Positions 48,022 to 57,207 of a stretch of 64,000 nucleotides of DNA are shown one piece after another. Within the stretch, counting starts at the first letter, position 1. Each line of letters begins with the position of its first letter. The stretch covers positions 1 to 64,000 of the forward strand of contig JAAYVE010000018.1 of NCBI GenBank assembly GCA_012517315.1, in the 5' to 3' direction. The position numbers and the translations under genes were made by a program. The DNA comes from Deltaproteobacteria bacterium (GTDB lineage Bacteria > Desulfobacterota > Syntrophobacteria > Syntrophobacterales > Syntrophobacteraceae). Below the pieces are notes generated by a model. It was not told the DNA's origin, did no database searches, and worked only from the letters and a program-made list of their open reading frames with translations.

Positions 48022-48074
48022 GACGGCCGGATGGCAACCGGCGGATGGCATTCTTCCGTTGACATCCGGCCGTC
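48022..48074. terminator. Long inverted repeat between convergent genes
   Basis: A perfect 12-bp stem (GACGGCCGGATG at 48022-48033, CATCCGGCCGTC at 48063-48074) with a 29-base loop, between two gene ends. No T-run; probably a bidirectional terminator. Confidence 0.55.
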
Positions 48075-48099
48075 TCAGAAGAATGGAAGTGGAAGGTGA

Positions 48100-48999
48100 T
48101 CACTTCTTGGCGATAACACCCTGGTGCACAATCTGCATGCAGTCGGCAACGGGCGTGTAATCCAGGGGCTTTCTCCAGCCCTGGATCTTGGCGCTGACCG
48201 CCGCAGGTTCGGAAGGGGTGAGGGAATTCAGGGCCTGGGCCACCTCGTTTCTCACATTCGCGGGCACATGGGCGACGGCGACCATGGGGAATTCCGGGTA
48301 CAACGGGGTGGAATGAGCGACGGGGAAGTTGTCGGCAATAGGGTTGATGAGTCTGAAGTCTTCCATCTTCACCTTTCCCTCATGGGCCATTTCTTCGAGG
48401 GTCCCAGCGATGACCGCGCCTCCGTCGACCGCTCCGTTCACCACAGCGTAGACCACATGTTCAACCGATTTCGTTTCCCGCACAGCCTTGAAATCCCGGT
48501 CCGGATCGATCCCCTTCTCCAGGAACAACCTTTTAACAATCAGCCAGCCGGCGAAAGAACTCTTGGCCCGTGTCATGAACTCCTTGCCTTTGAAGTCTGC
48601 AAGGGTCTGAACGGGGCTGTCTTTACGGACGAGAATGCTGGACGCCACATATTCCATCGGCTGATTCTTGAAGGACTTGACCAGGGTGGCCACTGCCTGG
48701 GCTCCACACTGCCGGTTCAATTCGGTGTAGATGGACGGGTTGGAGAAAAAGAAGTCGACCTTTCCCTCTTTCACCGCTTCCATGAGGCCCTTGTCGTCGA
48801 GGGGAACGGCGGTGAATTTCTTCCCAAGTTTTGCCGTCAGGTATTCGGCGGTGGGTCTCCATTCGGTAATGGCCTTGTCGGCCCCTTTGTATGCCTGTAT
48901 GCCGATCTTGTATTCCTGTGAAAGGCAAATGGAGGGACTCAGGCACAATGCGGCAATAACCATGTTTCGGCAGATCTTCTTCGTGAGGTTCCTGATCAT
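48100..48999 (-). CDS. PhnD-like periplasmic substrate-binding protein (orphan)
   Basis: 299 residues with a Sec signal (hydrophobic about 12-24, cleavage near LSQ-E). The fold signature is that of phosphate/phosphite/phosphonate-binding proteins: YKIGIQAYKGADKAITEWRPTAEYL, VDFFFSNPSIYTELN, ASSILVRKDSPVQTLADFKG, and GAVDGGAVIAGTL. No ABC permease or ATPase is adjacent. PhnD-like proteins also act as sensory subunits for kinases (as in TtrS or TorS-type systems), so a sensing role is as likely as transport. It is divergent from fdhA across 705 bases. Confidence 0.82.
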   Translation of the reverse strand: MIRNLTKKICRNMVIAALCLSPSICLSQEYKIGIQAYKGADKAITEWRPTAEYLTAKLGKKFTAVPLDDKGLMEAVKEGKVDFFFSNPSIYTELNRQCGAQAVATLVKSFKNQPMEYVASSILVRKDSPVQTLADFKGKEFMTRAKSSFAGWLIVKRLFLEKGIDPDRDFKAVRETKSVEHVVYAVVNGAVDGGAVIAGTLEEMAHEGKVKMEDFRLINPIADNFPVAHSTPLYPEFPMVAVAHVPANVRNEVAQALNSLTPSEPAAVSAKIQGWRKPLDYTPVADCMQIVHQGVIAKK

Positions 49000-49704
49000 A
49001 GCAGCCTTTCTCTTTTCAAACGCTTTGCAATGACGGGCTGGAACCGTTGCCCGCCTCCTCCGGTCTTTCCCGAGCGGTATCGGCAGCCATGAACATGGAC
49101 TTGAGTCAAAATACGGAATGGTGTTGACAGTTCAGTGCATCACCCTTTAAAGTCTTCTTGGTTCATTTCGGCAGTGCGGCCTGTGATTTTGCAGGGCTTC
49201 TTGCCGCGCGGAACAGACAAACCTAGTGTGTGAGTGGCGGCCCGGATATCGTGGTGCCGAGTCATGCCCGCTCAGCCGACGTATGGAGGCACGACGTATT
49301 CATGCTTTCATGCAGCATCGCCATCTTCTTTTCCCCCCACGGTTACCTCTGACTCCCTGCCTGAACCCCAGGTGCTGGGACATGCTCCGGATTTGCCTGC
49401 ACATCCGTTCATAGCCAACCACCGATCAGAAACATCGACATGCAGGGGAAGACCGTTCGGCGGATGAACCGCCGGGAGCCCCGAGTGGAAGCATTCGGCT
49501 GCGGCTGGAAAGTCGATCAACCCGTCTGCCGCCGTGAAACCGGGGAGCGTTGGAGGGATTCCTCCCATGGGAACTGGGTGTCACCGACGTTTCTCCGATC
49601 CTCGGCAGGACTCAGTGCCTGGATGCCTTCCGCCTTCACCAGGATGTTTGCCATGGGGGAGGAGGAATGGGTGCCGATCGTGAGGAAGGAGGGTGTATTG
49701 TTCT
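49000..49704. other. Long divergent intergenic region upstream of fdhA
   Basis: 705 bases. Contains the candidate promoter, two hairpins (CGGCGG-ATGAA-CCGCCG at 49458-49474 and GGAGG-GATT-CCTCC near 49555) and short open frames without support. The length allows a structured leader but I cannot name one. Confidence 0.4.
49124..49153 (+). promoter_or_regulatory. Candidate promoter upstream of fdhA
   Basis: TTGACA (49124-49129), 18-base spacing and TAAAGT (49148-49153). The leader to fdhA would be about 545 bases. Confidence 0.35.
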
Positions 49705-52700
49705 ATGAAGGTCAGCAGAAGACAGTTCATGAAAATTTCAGGCGCCACGATGGGCGGCCTGGTCCTCGGGGGACTGGGTTTCGACCTGAAGCCCGTTGAG
49801 GTTCATGCAGGGACGCTCAAGATCGCCAACACCGCTGAATCCACCACCATCTGCCCCTATTGCGGTGTGGGTTGCGGTCTTGTTGTCCATACCACCAAGG
49901 ACGGTTCCAAAAAAATCATCAACATTGAGGGCGATCCGGACCATCCCATCAACAGAGGGGCCTTGTGCGCCAAGGGATCGGCCCTGTACCAGTTGGCCAC
50001 TACGGAGAACCGGTCCAGAAAAGTTCTCTACAGGGCTCCTTTCAGTGACCGATGGGAGGAAAAGTCCTGGGAATGGGCCCTGACCGAAATCGCCAAGAGA
50101 GTGAAAAAGACTCGGGACGCCAGTTTCAGGGCCACGAACAGCAAAGGCCAGGTGATCAACAGGACCGACGGCATTGCCCACATCGGCAGCGCGGCCCTGG
50201 ACAACGAGGAGTGTTGGACGATCCAGGCCATGATGAGAGCTCTGGGGATCGTGTACCTCGAGCACCAGGCGCGGCTGTGCCACAGTTCCACCGTCGCGGC
50301 ACTGGCGGAGTCTTTCGGTCGCGGGGCGATGAGCAATCACTGGATCGACATCGCCAACAGCGACTGCATCCTGATCATGGGAAGCAACGCCGCCGAGAAC
50401 CATCCCATTTCGTTCAAATGGGTCACCAAGGCCATGAACAGCGGAGCAACCCTTATCAGTGTCGATCCGCGCTTCACCCGCTCCTCTTCAAAGGCGCACA
50501 TCTATGCCCCCATCCGCACGGGGACCGACATTGCCTTCCTTGGAGGGTTGATCCGCTACATCCTGGAGAACAACCTCTACCATAAGGACTACGTGATCCA
50601 CTATACCAACGCCGGATTCATCCTCGACAAAGGTTACGATTTCAAGGAGGGGCTGTTTTCCGGGTTCGACGCCAAGACTTCATCTTACGACAAGTCCCAC
50701 TGGGCGTTTGAGAGGGATGAAAAGGGCAACCCCCGCAAAGACCGGACGCTCAAGAACCCTCGATGCGTCTTCCAGCAGTTGAAGAAGCATTACGCACGGT
50801 ACACCCTGGAGAAGGTCTCGGAAATCACCGGTACGCCGAGGGAATCGCTTCTGAAGGTCTATAAGGCATACGCCGCCACAGGGAAGCCGGACAAGGTGGG
50901 GACCGTGATGTATGCCATGGGCTGGACGCAGCACACGGTGGGAGTCCAATATATCCGGACCATGTGTATCGTTCAGCTCCTGTTGGGCAACATGGGTCTT
51001 GCAGGAGGCGGCGTGAACGCCATGCGGGGCGAGTCCAACGTTCAAGCCTCTACAGACCATGCCCTCCTCTTCCATATCTGGCCTGGCTACCTGAAGACAG
51101 CCCGAGCCTCAAACGATTCCCTTGCCGCTTACAACAAGAAATGGACACCCGTTTCCAACGATCCCATGAGCGCCAATTGGTGGGGCAACTACCCCAAATA
51201 CTCGGTGAGCTTCCTCAAAGCCATGTTCGGAGATGCCGCCACGCGGGAGAACGATTTCGGATATCACTGGTTGCCCAAGATCGACGATGACAAGAGCTAT
51301 ACCTGGCTGGACATGTTCGATGCCATGTACCAGGGGGCTTTTACGGGCTTTTTCGCGTGGGGACAGAACCCCGCCTGCTCGGGGGCCAATGCAGGCAAGA
51401 CGCGGAAAGCCCTGGCGAATCTTGACTGGATGGTGAATGTGAACCTCTTTGAAAACGAGACGGGATCCTTTTGGAAAGGTCCTGGAGTGGACCCGAAGCA
51501 GGTCAAGACCGAAGTCTTTTTCCTGCCCTGTGCCTGTTCCGTGGAAAAGGAGGGCTCAATCACCAACAGCGGCCGCTGGATGCAATGGCGATACAAAGCG
51601 GCCGAGCCACCGGGCGACTGCAAGCCGGACGGGGACATCATGGTGGAGTTGTTCGAGAGGATCAGGGCACTTTACAGGAAGGAGGGTGGGGCGTTCCCCG
51701 AGCCCATCGTCAACCTTTTCTTTGATTATACCACCGATGGGAGATTCGATGCCCACAAGGTCGCGAAAGCGATCAACGGTTATTTCCTCAGAGACGTCAA
51801 TATCAAGGGCGTCGAATACAAGAAGGGCACCCTGGTGCCCTCCTTTGCCCTTCTCCAGGATGACGGATCGACGTCTTGCGGCAACTGGATCTACTGCAAC
51901 AGCTACACGGAGAAGGGGAACATGGCGGCGAGGCGGAATCCCGAGGACAAATCCGGCATTGGGCTCTATTCCGAATGGGCCTGGAGTTGGCCGCTGAATC
52001 GCAGGATCATCTACAACAGGGCTTCCGTCGATCCAACGGGCAAGCCCTGGGATCCGAAACGTGCGGTGATCCGGTGGACCGGGGAGAAGTGGGAAGGGGA
52101 CGTTCCCGACGGCCCCTGGCCTCCCATGCTCACAGCGGACGGTAAACCCAACCCCGAAGGCAGGTATCCTTTCATCATGCAGGTGGAGGGGCACGGGCAC
52201 ATTTTCGGGCCGGGCCTCAACGACGGTCCGTTCCCCGAACACTACGAGCCCCTGGAATGCCCGGTGGAAAAGAACCTCCTGAGCGCTCAACTCATCAATC
52301 CCGTTCTCAAGCACTACCAGACGGATATGGACAAGCGGGCCACGTGCGATCCGAGGTTCCCTTTTGTGGGGACAACGTACCGGGTGACGGAGCACTGGCA
52401 GACCGGCCTCATGACCCGCTGGCAGCCGTGGCTGGTGGAGGCCCAGCCGCAGCAGTTCTGTGAAATGAGTGAGGAGCTTGCGTCGGCGAAGGGCATCAAG
52501 AACGGAGACCGCGTGGTCGTGGAATCCATCCGCGGGCAAGTGAATGCAGTGGCCATCGTGACCAAGCGTTTCCGGCCCCTGAAGGTGGCAGGCCATGAAA
52601 TCCATCAGGTCGGGCTTCCCTGGTGTTTCGGATGGATCACCCCGAAGGATGGCGGGGACAGCTCCAACCTGCTCACCCCCTCCATCGGGGATGCCAACAC

Positions 52701-52749
52701 GAGGATCCCCGAAACCAAGTCATTCATGGTGAATGTTCGCAAAGTCTGA
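49705..52749 (+). CDS. fdhA: Formate dehydrogenase alpha (catalytic) subunit, Cys-type, periplasmic
   Basis: 1014 residues. It has a Tat signal (SRRQFMKIS at 4-12), then the [4Fe-4S] motif CPYCGVGCGL and later Cys (ALCAKG). It binds a pterin Mo or W cofactor and oxidises formate or reduces CO2. The active-site position that is selenocysteine in many homologues is Cys192 here (codon TGC 50278-50280, in RLCHSSTVA), followed by the conserved FGRGAMSNHW. ATG 49705 is 12 bases after AAGGAGG; a GTG at 49693 abuts the ribosome site. It is co-transcribed with fdhB. No gamma (cytochrome b) subunit follows, so the dimer should be soluble in the periplasm. Confidence 0.95.
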   Translation: MKVSRRQFMKISGATMGGLVLGGLGFDLKPVEVHAGTLKIANTAESTTICPYCGVGCGLVVHTTKDGSKKIINIEGDPDHPINRGALCAKGSALYQLATTENRSRKVLYRAPFSDRWEEKSWEWALTEIAKRVKKTRDASFRATNSKGQVINRTDGIAHIGSAALDNEECWTIQAMMRALGIVYLEHQARLCHSSTVAALAESFGRGAMSNHWIDIANSDCILIMGSNAAENHPISFKWVTKAMNSGATLISVDPRFTRSSSKAHIYAPIRTGTDIAFLGGLIRYILENNLYHKDYVIHYTNAGFILDKGYDFKEGLFSGFDAKTSSYDKSHWAFERDEKGNPRKDRTLKNPRCVFQQLKKHYARYTLEKVSEITGTPRESLLKVYKAYAATGKPDKVGTVMYAMGWTQHTVGVQYIRTMCIVQLLLGNMGLAGGGVNAMRGESNVQASTDHALLFHIWPGYLKTARASNDSLAAYNKKWTPVSNDPMSANWWGNYPKYSVSFLKAMFGDAATRENDFGYHWLPKIDDDKSYTWLDMFDAMYQGAFTGFFAWGQNPACSGANAGKTRKALANLDWMVNVNLFENETGSFWKGPGVDPKQVKTEVFFLPCACSVEKEGSITNSGRWMQWRYKAAEPPGDCKPDGDIMVELFERIRALYRKEGGAFPEPIVNLFFDYTTDGRFDAHKVAKAINGYFLRDVNIKGVEYKKGTLVPSFALLQDDGSTSCGNWIYCNSYTEKGNMAARRNPEDKSGIGLYSEWAWSWPLNRRIIYNRASVDPTGKPWDPKRAVIRWTGEKWEGDVPDGPWPPMLTADGKPNPEGRYPFIMQVEGHGHIFGPGLNDGPFPEHYEPLECPVEKNLLSAQLINPVLKHYQTDMDKRATCDPRFPFVGTTYRVTEHWQTGLMTRWQPWLVEAQPQQFCEMSEELASAKGIKNGDRVVVESIRGQVNAVAIVTKRFRPLKVAGHEIHQVGLPWCFGWITPKDGGDSSNLLTPSIGDANTRIPETKSFMVNVRKV

Positions 52750-52769
52750 GTGAAGGAGGTGTGATTCCA

Positions 52770-53546
52770 ATGGCTGACAAATCGTTCTTCATCGATACCA
52801 CGCGATGCACGGCCTGCCGCGGGTGCCAGATTGCCTGCAAGCAGTGGAACAACCTGCCTGCCGAGAGGACGACGAACTGGGGGAGCTTCCAGAACCCTGC
52901 CGATCTCTCTCACTCCACATTCAAGCTGGTGCGGTTCAGTGAAGTGGATGCCGGTGGCAAGGTGAACTGGTACTTCTTTCCCGACCAGTGTCGGCATTGC
53001 ATCGACCCGCCATGCAAGGATGCGGCTGAAGCCTATTTGAACGAGGCGGTGGTGATCGACGGAGCCACGGGGGCCGTCGTCTACACGGAGAAGACCCGGG
53101 AGTTGAGCGCCGAAGCCTTCAAGGAGGTCAGAGCGGCGTGTCCTTACGATATCCCCCGCAGGAACGACGCAACGGGGCTGATCACAAAGTGCACCATGTG
53201 CTTCGACCGGGTTCACCATGGACTCCTCCCCGCCTGCGTGAAAGCCTGCTGCACCGGTGCCCTGAGTTTCGGGGACCGGCCCGCGATGCTCGAGGCGGCA
53301 AGAAGGCGCGTGGAGGAACTGAAGGGGAAGGGTTACGCCAAGGCCCAAATTCTCGATGCGGATTCGGTGAGGGCCATCTTCCTCGTCATCGATGACCCCA
53401 AATCCTACCATCCGTTCGCCACGGCGAGGGCAGAGATGGGCAAACGCCGGAAACTGGCTCTTCCAAGGTTGTTTCGTGGCGGAGCGGGACTGATTGCAGG
53501 AACTTATCTGGTTGGAAGCCTCATGGACTCCTGCGGATCCGAATGA
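52770..53546 (+). CDS. fdhB: Formate dehydrogenase beta (iron-sulfur) subunit
   Basis: 258 residues with ligands for four [4Fe-4S] clusters: CTACRGCQIACKQW, CRHCIDPPC, ACPYDIPR, and CTMCFDRVHHGLLPACVKACC. It passes electrons from the catalytic subunit to a periplasmic acceptor such as cytochrome c. It has no signal peptide; export would be by piggyback on the alpha subunit. The C-terminus has a weakly hydrophobic stretch (GGAGLIAGTYLVGSLMD) shorter than a full membrane anchor. ATG 52770 follows AAGGAGG, 20 bases after the fdhA stop. The last 43 bases overlap the end of selB on the other strand. Confidence 0.94.
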   Translation: MADKSFFIDTTRCTACRGCQIACKQWNNLPAERTTNWGSFQNPADLSHSTFKLVRFSEVDAGGKVNWYFFPDQCRHCIDPPCKDAAEAYLNEAVVIDGATGAVVYTEKTRELSAEAFKEVRAACPYDIPRRNDATGLITKCTMCFDRVHHGLLPACVKACCTGALSFGDRPAMLEAARRRVEELKGKGYAKAQILDADSVRAIFLVIDDPKSYHPFATARAEMGKRRKLALPRLFRGGAGLIAGTYLVGSLMDSCGSE

Positions 53547-55513
53547 CCTCCACGCCCCCTGGGTGGGGATGAAACGCCTTGAGCCTTCGGCCTCGCTTTG
53601 AGGATCCTTTCATTTCCCACCCTCAGGGTCAATCCTGAGGCGTCGAGGTATTCCAGGACGGGAACACCGCCCGTGCGCCCGTAGCCCAGTATTTCCTTGC
53701 TGTCTTCAAGGGTGAGTTTTCCCTTTTTCTCGATGGTGGCTTGGACCTTCTCCCGAATCCTTTCCATGGCATGGGGCGTCATATAGCGGTTGTTCTTCAG
53801 GCGAACGAGTCTCTTTTGAGCCAGGAGGTAATCGAGCAGCCGCTGCACCTCGTTCTTCCTGAACTGCTGATCGTAGGCTCTGCAAAACATGTCGGCGTTG
53901 AAATGTACGAAATCAGAGTCTTCCGCGTAGCGCATCAGCAAGTCTATGAGGGTCTTTTGGTCGGGTGACAGGCGATCGGGGATTTGTGGGATCCTGTAAC
54001 CTCCTGCTGCGAGTTCGACTTTTCTCTCGCGGCACAGTTCACTCAATGCGCTCTGGAGCGCCGTTTCTTGTATCTGTGTCCGCTTGACCAGTTCGTGCAA
54101 TCCCACGAACTGCTTGAAGGGAGTACTGGTTAGGATTTCAGCGATCAGTTCCCTCAGATGGGATTTCAGGTCTACGTGGTGTTGCCTCCACAAGATAGCC
54201 CCTCCCGACAGTTGAAAATAATCCCCACGGTCAATCCCGGCCTCCACGGCGGTTCTTACGCTGGGCAGCGGAAGTCCGGTGTACCCCGTGATGTCCGGGT
54301 ACGCAAGAGGGGTGTATACGCTCTTTTGAAGGAGTCGCTCGACGATCATCCCGGGGTTGCCTGCTTCGACGGCTTTCAGATAAGGGATGATGGTCCCCGC
54401 TTTGGCCCGCCGGTATTTCTGCCTTGCGACTTCCAGCACGGTCCCCCCCCCGGCCAACGTCCGGCAATTGAGTGGCCAGATGACAAATGGATCACCGGGT
54501 GCGGATGCGATCGGCTGCTGCAACCGAAACTGCACCAGCCCCTTTTCTCCCGGGTTTATCCGATCGGTTCCCATGAGTACGACGAGTGCGTTTCTTGATG
54601 CCGTTCCAAGGCAGAGCCTCACGCGCTGGTAGTTGACGACGGGGCGTCCGGCGCTGCCGGAAACCTCCAACCGAGCGTTGAGCAGGGAGCTTTGGAGGAA
54701 ACCGCCGGCTTTGACCAAGGCCATTCCCCGCTGCACCTCCTTGTGGGTCAAATGGCGCAGGTTGATTCCCACCCTCTGGCCCGCCTTGGCACACTCCACC
54801 CTTTTGCGAAAGATCTCCAGGAATCGAACCCGTGTCTCCTTTTCACCAGGGATCAGCAGGAGAGCGTCGTCTTGACGGAGTTCTCCGGACATGACCGTGC
54901 CGGACACAACGGTTCCAAACCCTCTCGCGTGCCACCTTCCGTCAATCCATAGACGGAAGGCCGAGCCGACCCTTCCCCGGTCCGGCGCCCGGCATAGCCG
55001 GCGGATGCTCGCTCGGAGCTCCTCCACCCCCCTCCCATCGACTGCCGAGTAGGCAATGACAGGGCTTCCCTCGAGAAAGGTTCCCCGAGTCGCTTCCAGT
55101 GCCTCCAGTTCAGCCATTTCGAGGATTTCCTGATCCACGAGGTCGGCTTTGCTGAGGACAGTGAAACCGCGTTTCACCTTGAGCAAGGTGAGAATCCGCA
55201 AGTGTTCCAGTGTCTGGGGCATGACGCCGTCATCCGCCGCCACGACGAGCACTGCCGCTTCAACCCCGCTCAGCCCCCGCACGGTGTTTTTCAGGTAGCC
55301 GGTATGTCCCGGCACGTCAACAAGAACGGGGAGGATACCCGCTTCCTCGCGCATTGGAAAGATTCCCGCCTCCACCGAGCGGTTCTGTTTTGAGTCCTTC
55401 CACATGGGCATCAGCGTTCCCCGAACCAAGACATTGACAAGGCTGGTTTTGCCGTGGGCCACGTGCCCCGCGACCCCGATGATCACATGCCTGTTCAAGG
55501 AAGGTGGAGCCAT
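53504..55513 (-). CDS. selB: Selenocysteine-specific elongation factor SelB, divergent GTPase
   Basis: 669 residues. It is recognised by overall layout: N-terminal GTPase, beta-barrel domains (RHARGFGTVVSGTVMSGE), and C-terminal winged helices ending RTGGVPVLEYLDASGLTLRVGNERIL, which bind SECIS RNA. The GTPase motifs depart from the family: GHVAHGKT at 16-23 (normally GHVDHGKT or GHIDHGKT), no RGITI-type switch I (RSVEAGIF instead), an intact DVPGH (66-70), and SKAD (121-124) in place of N/TKxD. It may still function or may have altered nucleotide use. tRNA-Sec lies 76 bases upstream. It overlaps fdhB tail to tail. No selA or selD is in the window. Confidence 0.87.
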   Translation of the reverse strand: MAPPSLNRHVIIGVAGHVAHGKTSLVNVLVRGTLMPMWKDSKQNRSVEAGIFPMREEAGILPVLVDVPGHTGYLKNTVRGLSGVEAAVLVVAADDGVMPQTLEHLRILTLLKVKRGFTVLSKADLVDQEILEMAELEALEATRGTFLEGSPVIAYSAVDGRGVEELRASIRRLCRAPDRGRVGSAFRLWIDGRWHARGFGTVVSGTVMSGELRQDDALLLIPGEKETRVRFLEIFRKRVECAKAGQRVGINLRHLTHKEVQRGMALVKAGGFLQSSLLNARLEVSGSAGRPVVNYQRVRLCLGTASRNALVVLMGTDRINPGEKGLVQFRLQQPIASAPGDPFVIWPLNCRTLAGGGTVLEVARQKYRRAKAGTIIPYLKAVEAGNPGMIVERLLQKSVYTPLAYPDITGYTGLPLPSVRTAVEAGIDRGDYFQLSGGAILWRQHHVDLKSHLRELIAEILTSTPFKQFVGLHELVKRTQIQETALQSALSELCRERKVELAAGGYRIPQIPDRLSPDQKTLIDLLMRYAEDSDFVHFNADMFCRAYDQQFRKNEVQRLLDYLLAQKRLVRLKNNRYMTPHAMERIREKVQATIEKKGKLTLEDSKEILGYGRTGGVPVLEYLDASGLTLRVGNERILKARPKAQGVSSPPRGRGGHSDPQESMRLPTR

Positions 55514-55589
55514 CGTTCCCGACTCCTGAAGATTTCTTGAAACGTCACTGAAAGGGGGGCATCCTCGCGGTCAATTCGCGGCGCAGGCT

Positions 55590-55681
55590 TGGTGAGGGCA
55601 GGGGGAATCGAACCTCCTCCCGGTTGTTGAGACCGAGCCAACGGGTTTGAAGCCCGCGTGGCGCCCAGCGCCTCTGCCCTC
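55590..55681 (-). tRNA. selC: tRNA-Sec (anticodon UCA)
   Basis: 92 bases including an encoded CCA. On the minus strand there is an 8-bp acceptor stem (GAGGGCAG with CTGCCCTC), a D-arm GGCGC/GCGCC, an anticodon arm with loop CTTCAAA (anticodon TCA), a long variable arm (CTCGGT/ACCGGG), and a T-arm with loop TTCGATT. Unusual: only 12 bases follow the T-loop before the discriminator where 13 are expected, the T-stem has an A-C mismatch, and the discriminator reads A. It is located just upstream of selB on the same strand. Confidence 0.9.
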
Positions 55682-56016
55682 GAACGCAGTCATCCCTTCT
55701 GCCGGCTTTTCTCTGGTCTCATGCTGTTCGGATGGCCGCCAGGAATGTTTCTGGGACTGGTGCAAAGAGCCCGGCGTCGGGAGGCGTACCTGGATGACTC
55801 ACCACCAACGGCACCCCTGCCGGCGGCAAGGATGCCATTGCAATGGATGAAGCCGGGAAACAAAGTCTGTACAAGAAAATGAAGATGGTGCCGGCCTTAC
55901 CTGCCCGATCCTGGCAGATCCACACCCAAAGTTCAGGTGAAGCCGGTTGAGAGGCGCATGGATAGATCCCTTTGGGGCAAATGGTTCGCAGATGAAAAAT
56001 TCATAGTCGAAAACAA
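55682..56016. other. Intergenic region between the cupin gene and tRNA-Sec
   Basis: 335 bases; I see no gene, strong hairpin or good promoter. Confidence 0.4.
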
Positions 56017-56520
56017 TCAGTGGGTCAAGCGCCTGATGAGGGTGCGGTGCTGAGGATACATGGCCATGAGGGATTCCCGGTTTCCCAACTCAAAGTCCTG
56101 GAAATCGAAACCTGGAAAGACGGTGCAGCCCGCCAGGGAAAAGCCATCCCGTTGCTGTACCATGGCTCCGAACCAACGCCCGGCGGGTACCAGGACCTGG
56201 TAGGATTCACCCAGGCCCGGGTTGCTGCCCAGTTTCTGTTCCTCCAAATTGCCGTGAATGTCGATACTGTAAACAATGAGAGGGCTGCCTTCGTGAAAGT
56301 GCCACAGCTCATCCGACTTGATCCTGTGGAGCACCGACTTCTGATGTCCCATCAAGAGGTAAACAATGGCCGATGCCAGGTGACGGGAACCCTCGAAACC
56401 AGGGGGTAGGCATTCGGGGGGGAGTGTGTGGGGGGAAAGGTAAGTGCGCCGGTAGAACCCCCCTTCCGGATGTGGGGCGAGATCGAGAGTTTCAAGGAGT
56501 TCCCACGCCCTTGCCATCAT
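56017..56520 (-). CDS. DUF985-family cupin protein
   Basis: 167 residues. It begins MMARAWELLETLDLAPHPEGGFYRRTY, the signature of DUF985 cupins, and has ASAIVYLLMGHQKSVLHRIKSDELWHFHEGSPL with the cupin metal-site histidines, then the second cupin motif around VPAGRWFGA and GCTVFPGFDFQDFEL. The function is unproven; some members are epimerase-like or sugar-binding. A TTG at 56568 would add 16 residues, but ATG 56520 has GGAG at eight bases and the family N-terminus. It is divergent from def. Confidence 0.85.
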   Translation of the reverse strand: MMARAWELLETLDLAPHPEGGFYRRTYLSPHTLPPECLPPGFEGSRHLASAIVYLLMGHQKSVLHRIKSDELWHFHEGSPLIVYSIDIHGNLEEQKLGSNPGLGESYQVLVPAGRWFGAMVQQRDGFSLAGCTVFPGFDFQDFELGNRESLMAMYPQHRTLIRRLTH

Positions 56521-56688
56521 TGCTTGCAGCTCCGTTGTCGCCAAATTGATTGAAATGTCAAGAGGCAAGGCTTAGAATTCGAAAACTGAGAAAAACTTCA
56601 TTATTGATATTTGGATGCCTCTCTCTAATGGATCCTTTTGCACCGGTGTTGATGATACAAAATGATAGCGAATATAAGGTATTGAGTG

Positions 56689-57207
56689 ATGGCTTGTCTC
56701 AGCATTTGTACTTATCCCGATCCCGTCTTGAGGCAGAAGGCGGCGGAGGTCGCCGATCTTGACAAACAAAGCCGGCAGCTCATCGAGGACATGGTGGAAA
56801 CCATGTACAGGGCGCCGGGCATCGGACTTGCGGCGAACCAGGTGGGCAAGCCCGTCCGAATTCTCGTCATCGACCTGCAGAAACCCGACGAACATCGAGG
56901 CCTCATCGTGTTGGTGAATCCCAAAATCGTGGGAGCCCAAGGGGAAATCACCTACGAAGAAGGATGCTTGAGCGTGCCGGAGTTCTTCCATAATGTCAAG
57001 AGGTTTCGGGAGGTTACGGTTCAGGGGTTTGACCGGCACGAAAAGGCCGTGGAGATCACGGCCAACGGCTTGCTGGCCGTGGTTCTTCAACACGAAATCG
57101 ACCACCTGGATGGGAAGCTTTTCATCGACCGCATAGGTCCTGTTGCCAGGGATGTGTTCAAAAGGAAATGGAAAAAGAAGCTGAAAGACGAGAGAGACAG
57201 GACTTAG
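56689..57207 (+). CDS. def: Peptide deformylase
   Basis: 172 residues. All three metal-site motifs are intact: GIGLAANQVG, EGCLSVPE and QHEIDHLDGKLF. It removes the N-formyl group from nascent proteins. ATG 56689 follows AAGG; a GTG three bases earlier is possible. Its stop overlaps the fmt start, pairing the enzymes that add and remove the formyl group. Confidence 0.96.
   Translation: MACLSICTYPDPVLRQKAAEVADLDKQSRQLIEDMVETMYRAPGIGLAANQVGKPVRILVIDLQKPDEHRGLIVLVNPKIVGAQGEITYEEGCLSVPEFFHNVKRFREVTVQGFDRHEKAVEITANGLLAVVLQHEIDHLDGKLFIDRIGPVARDVFKRKWKKKLKDERDRT

Noticed and set aside
49168-49200. Sigma-54 (-24/-12) promoter upstream of fdhA
   Set aside because: GG and GC elements are present near TGCGGCCTG...TTTTGCA but the spacing is one base too long and the -24 box is poor.
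49155-49700. Molybdenum-cofactor riboswitch in the fdhA leader
   Set aside because: The leader is long and has hairpins, but I could not match the conserved core by eye; kept only as a test in the findings.
50278-50280. Selenocysteine codon in fdhA
   Set aside because: Expected because of adjacent selB and tRNA-Sec, but the codon is TGC (Cys), not TGA.
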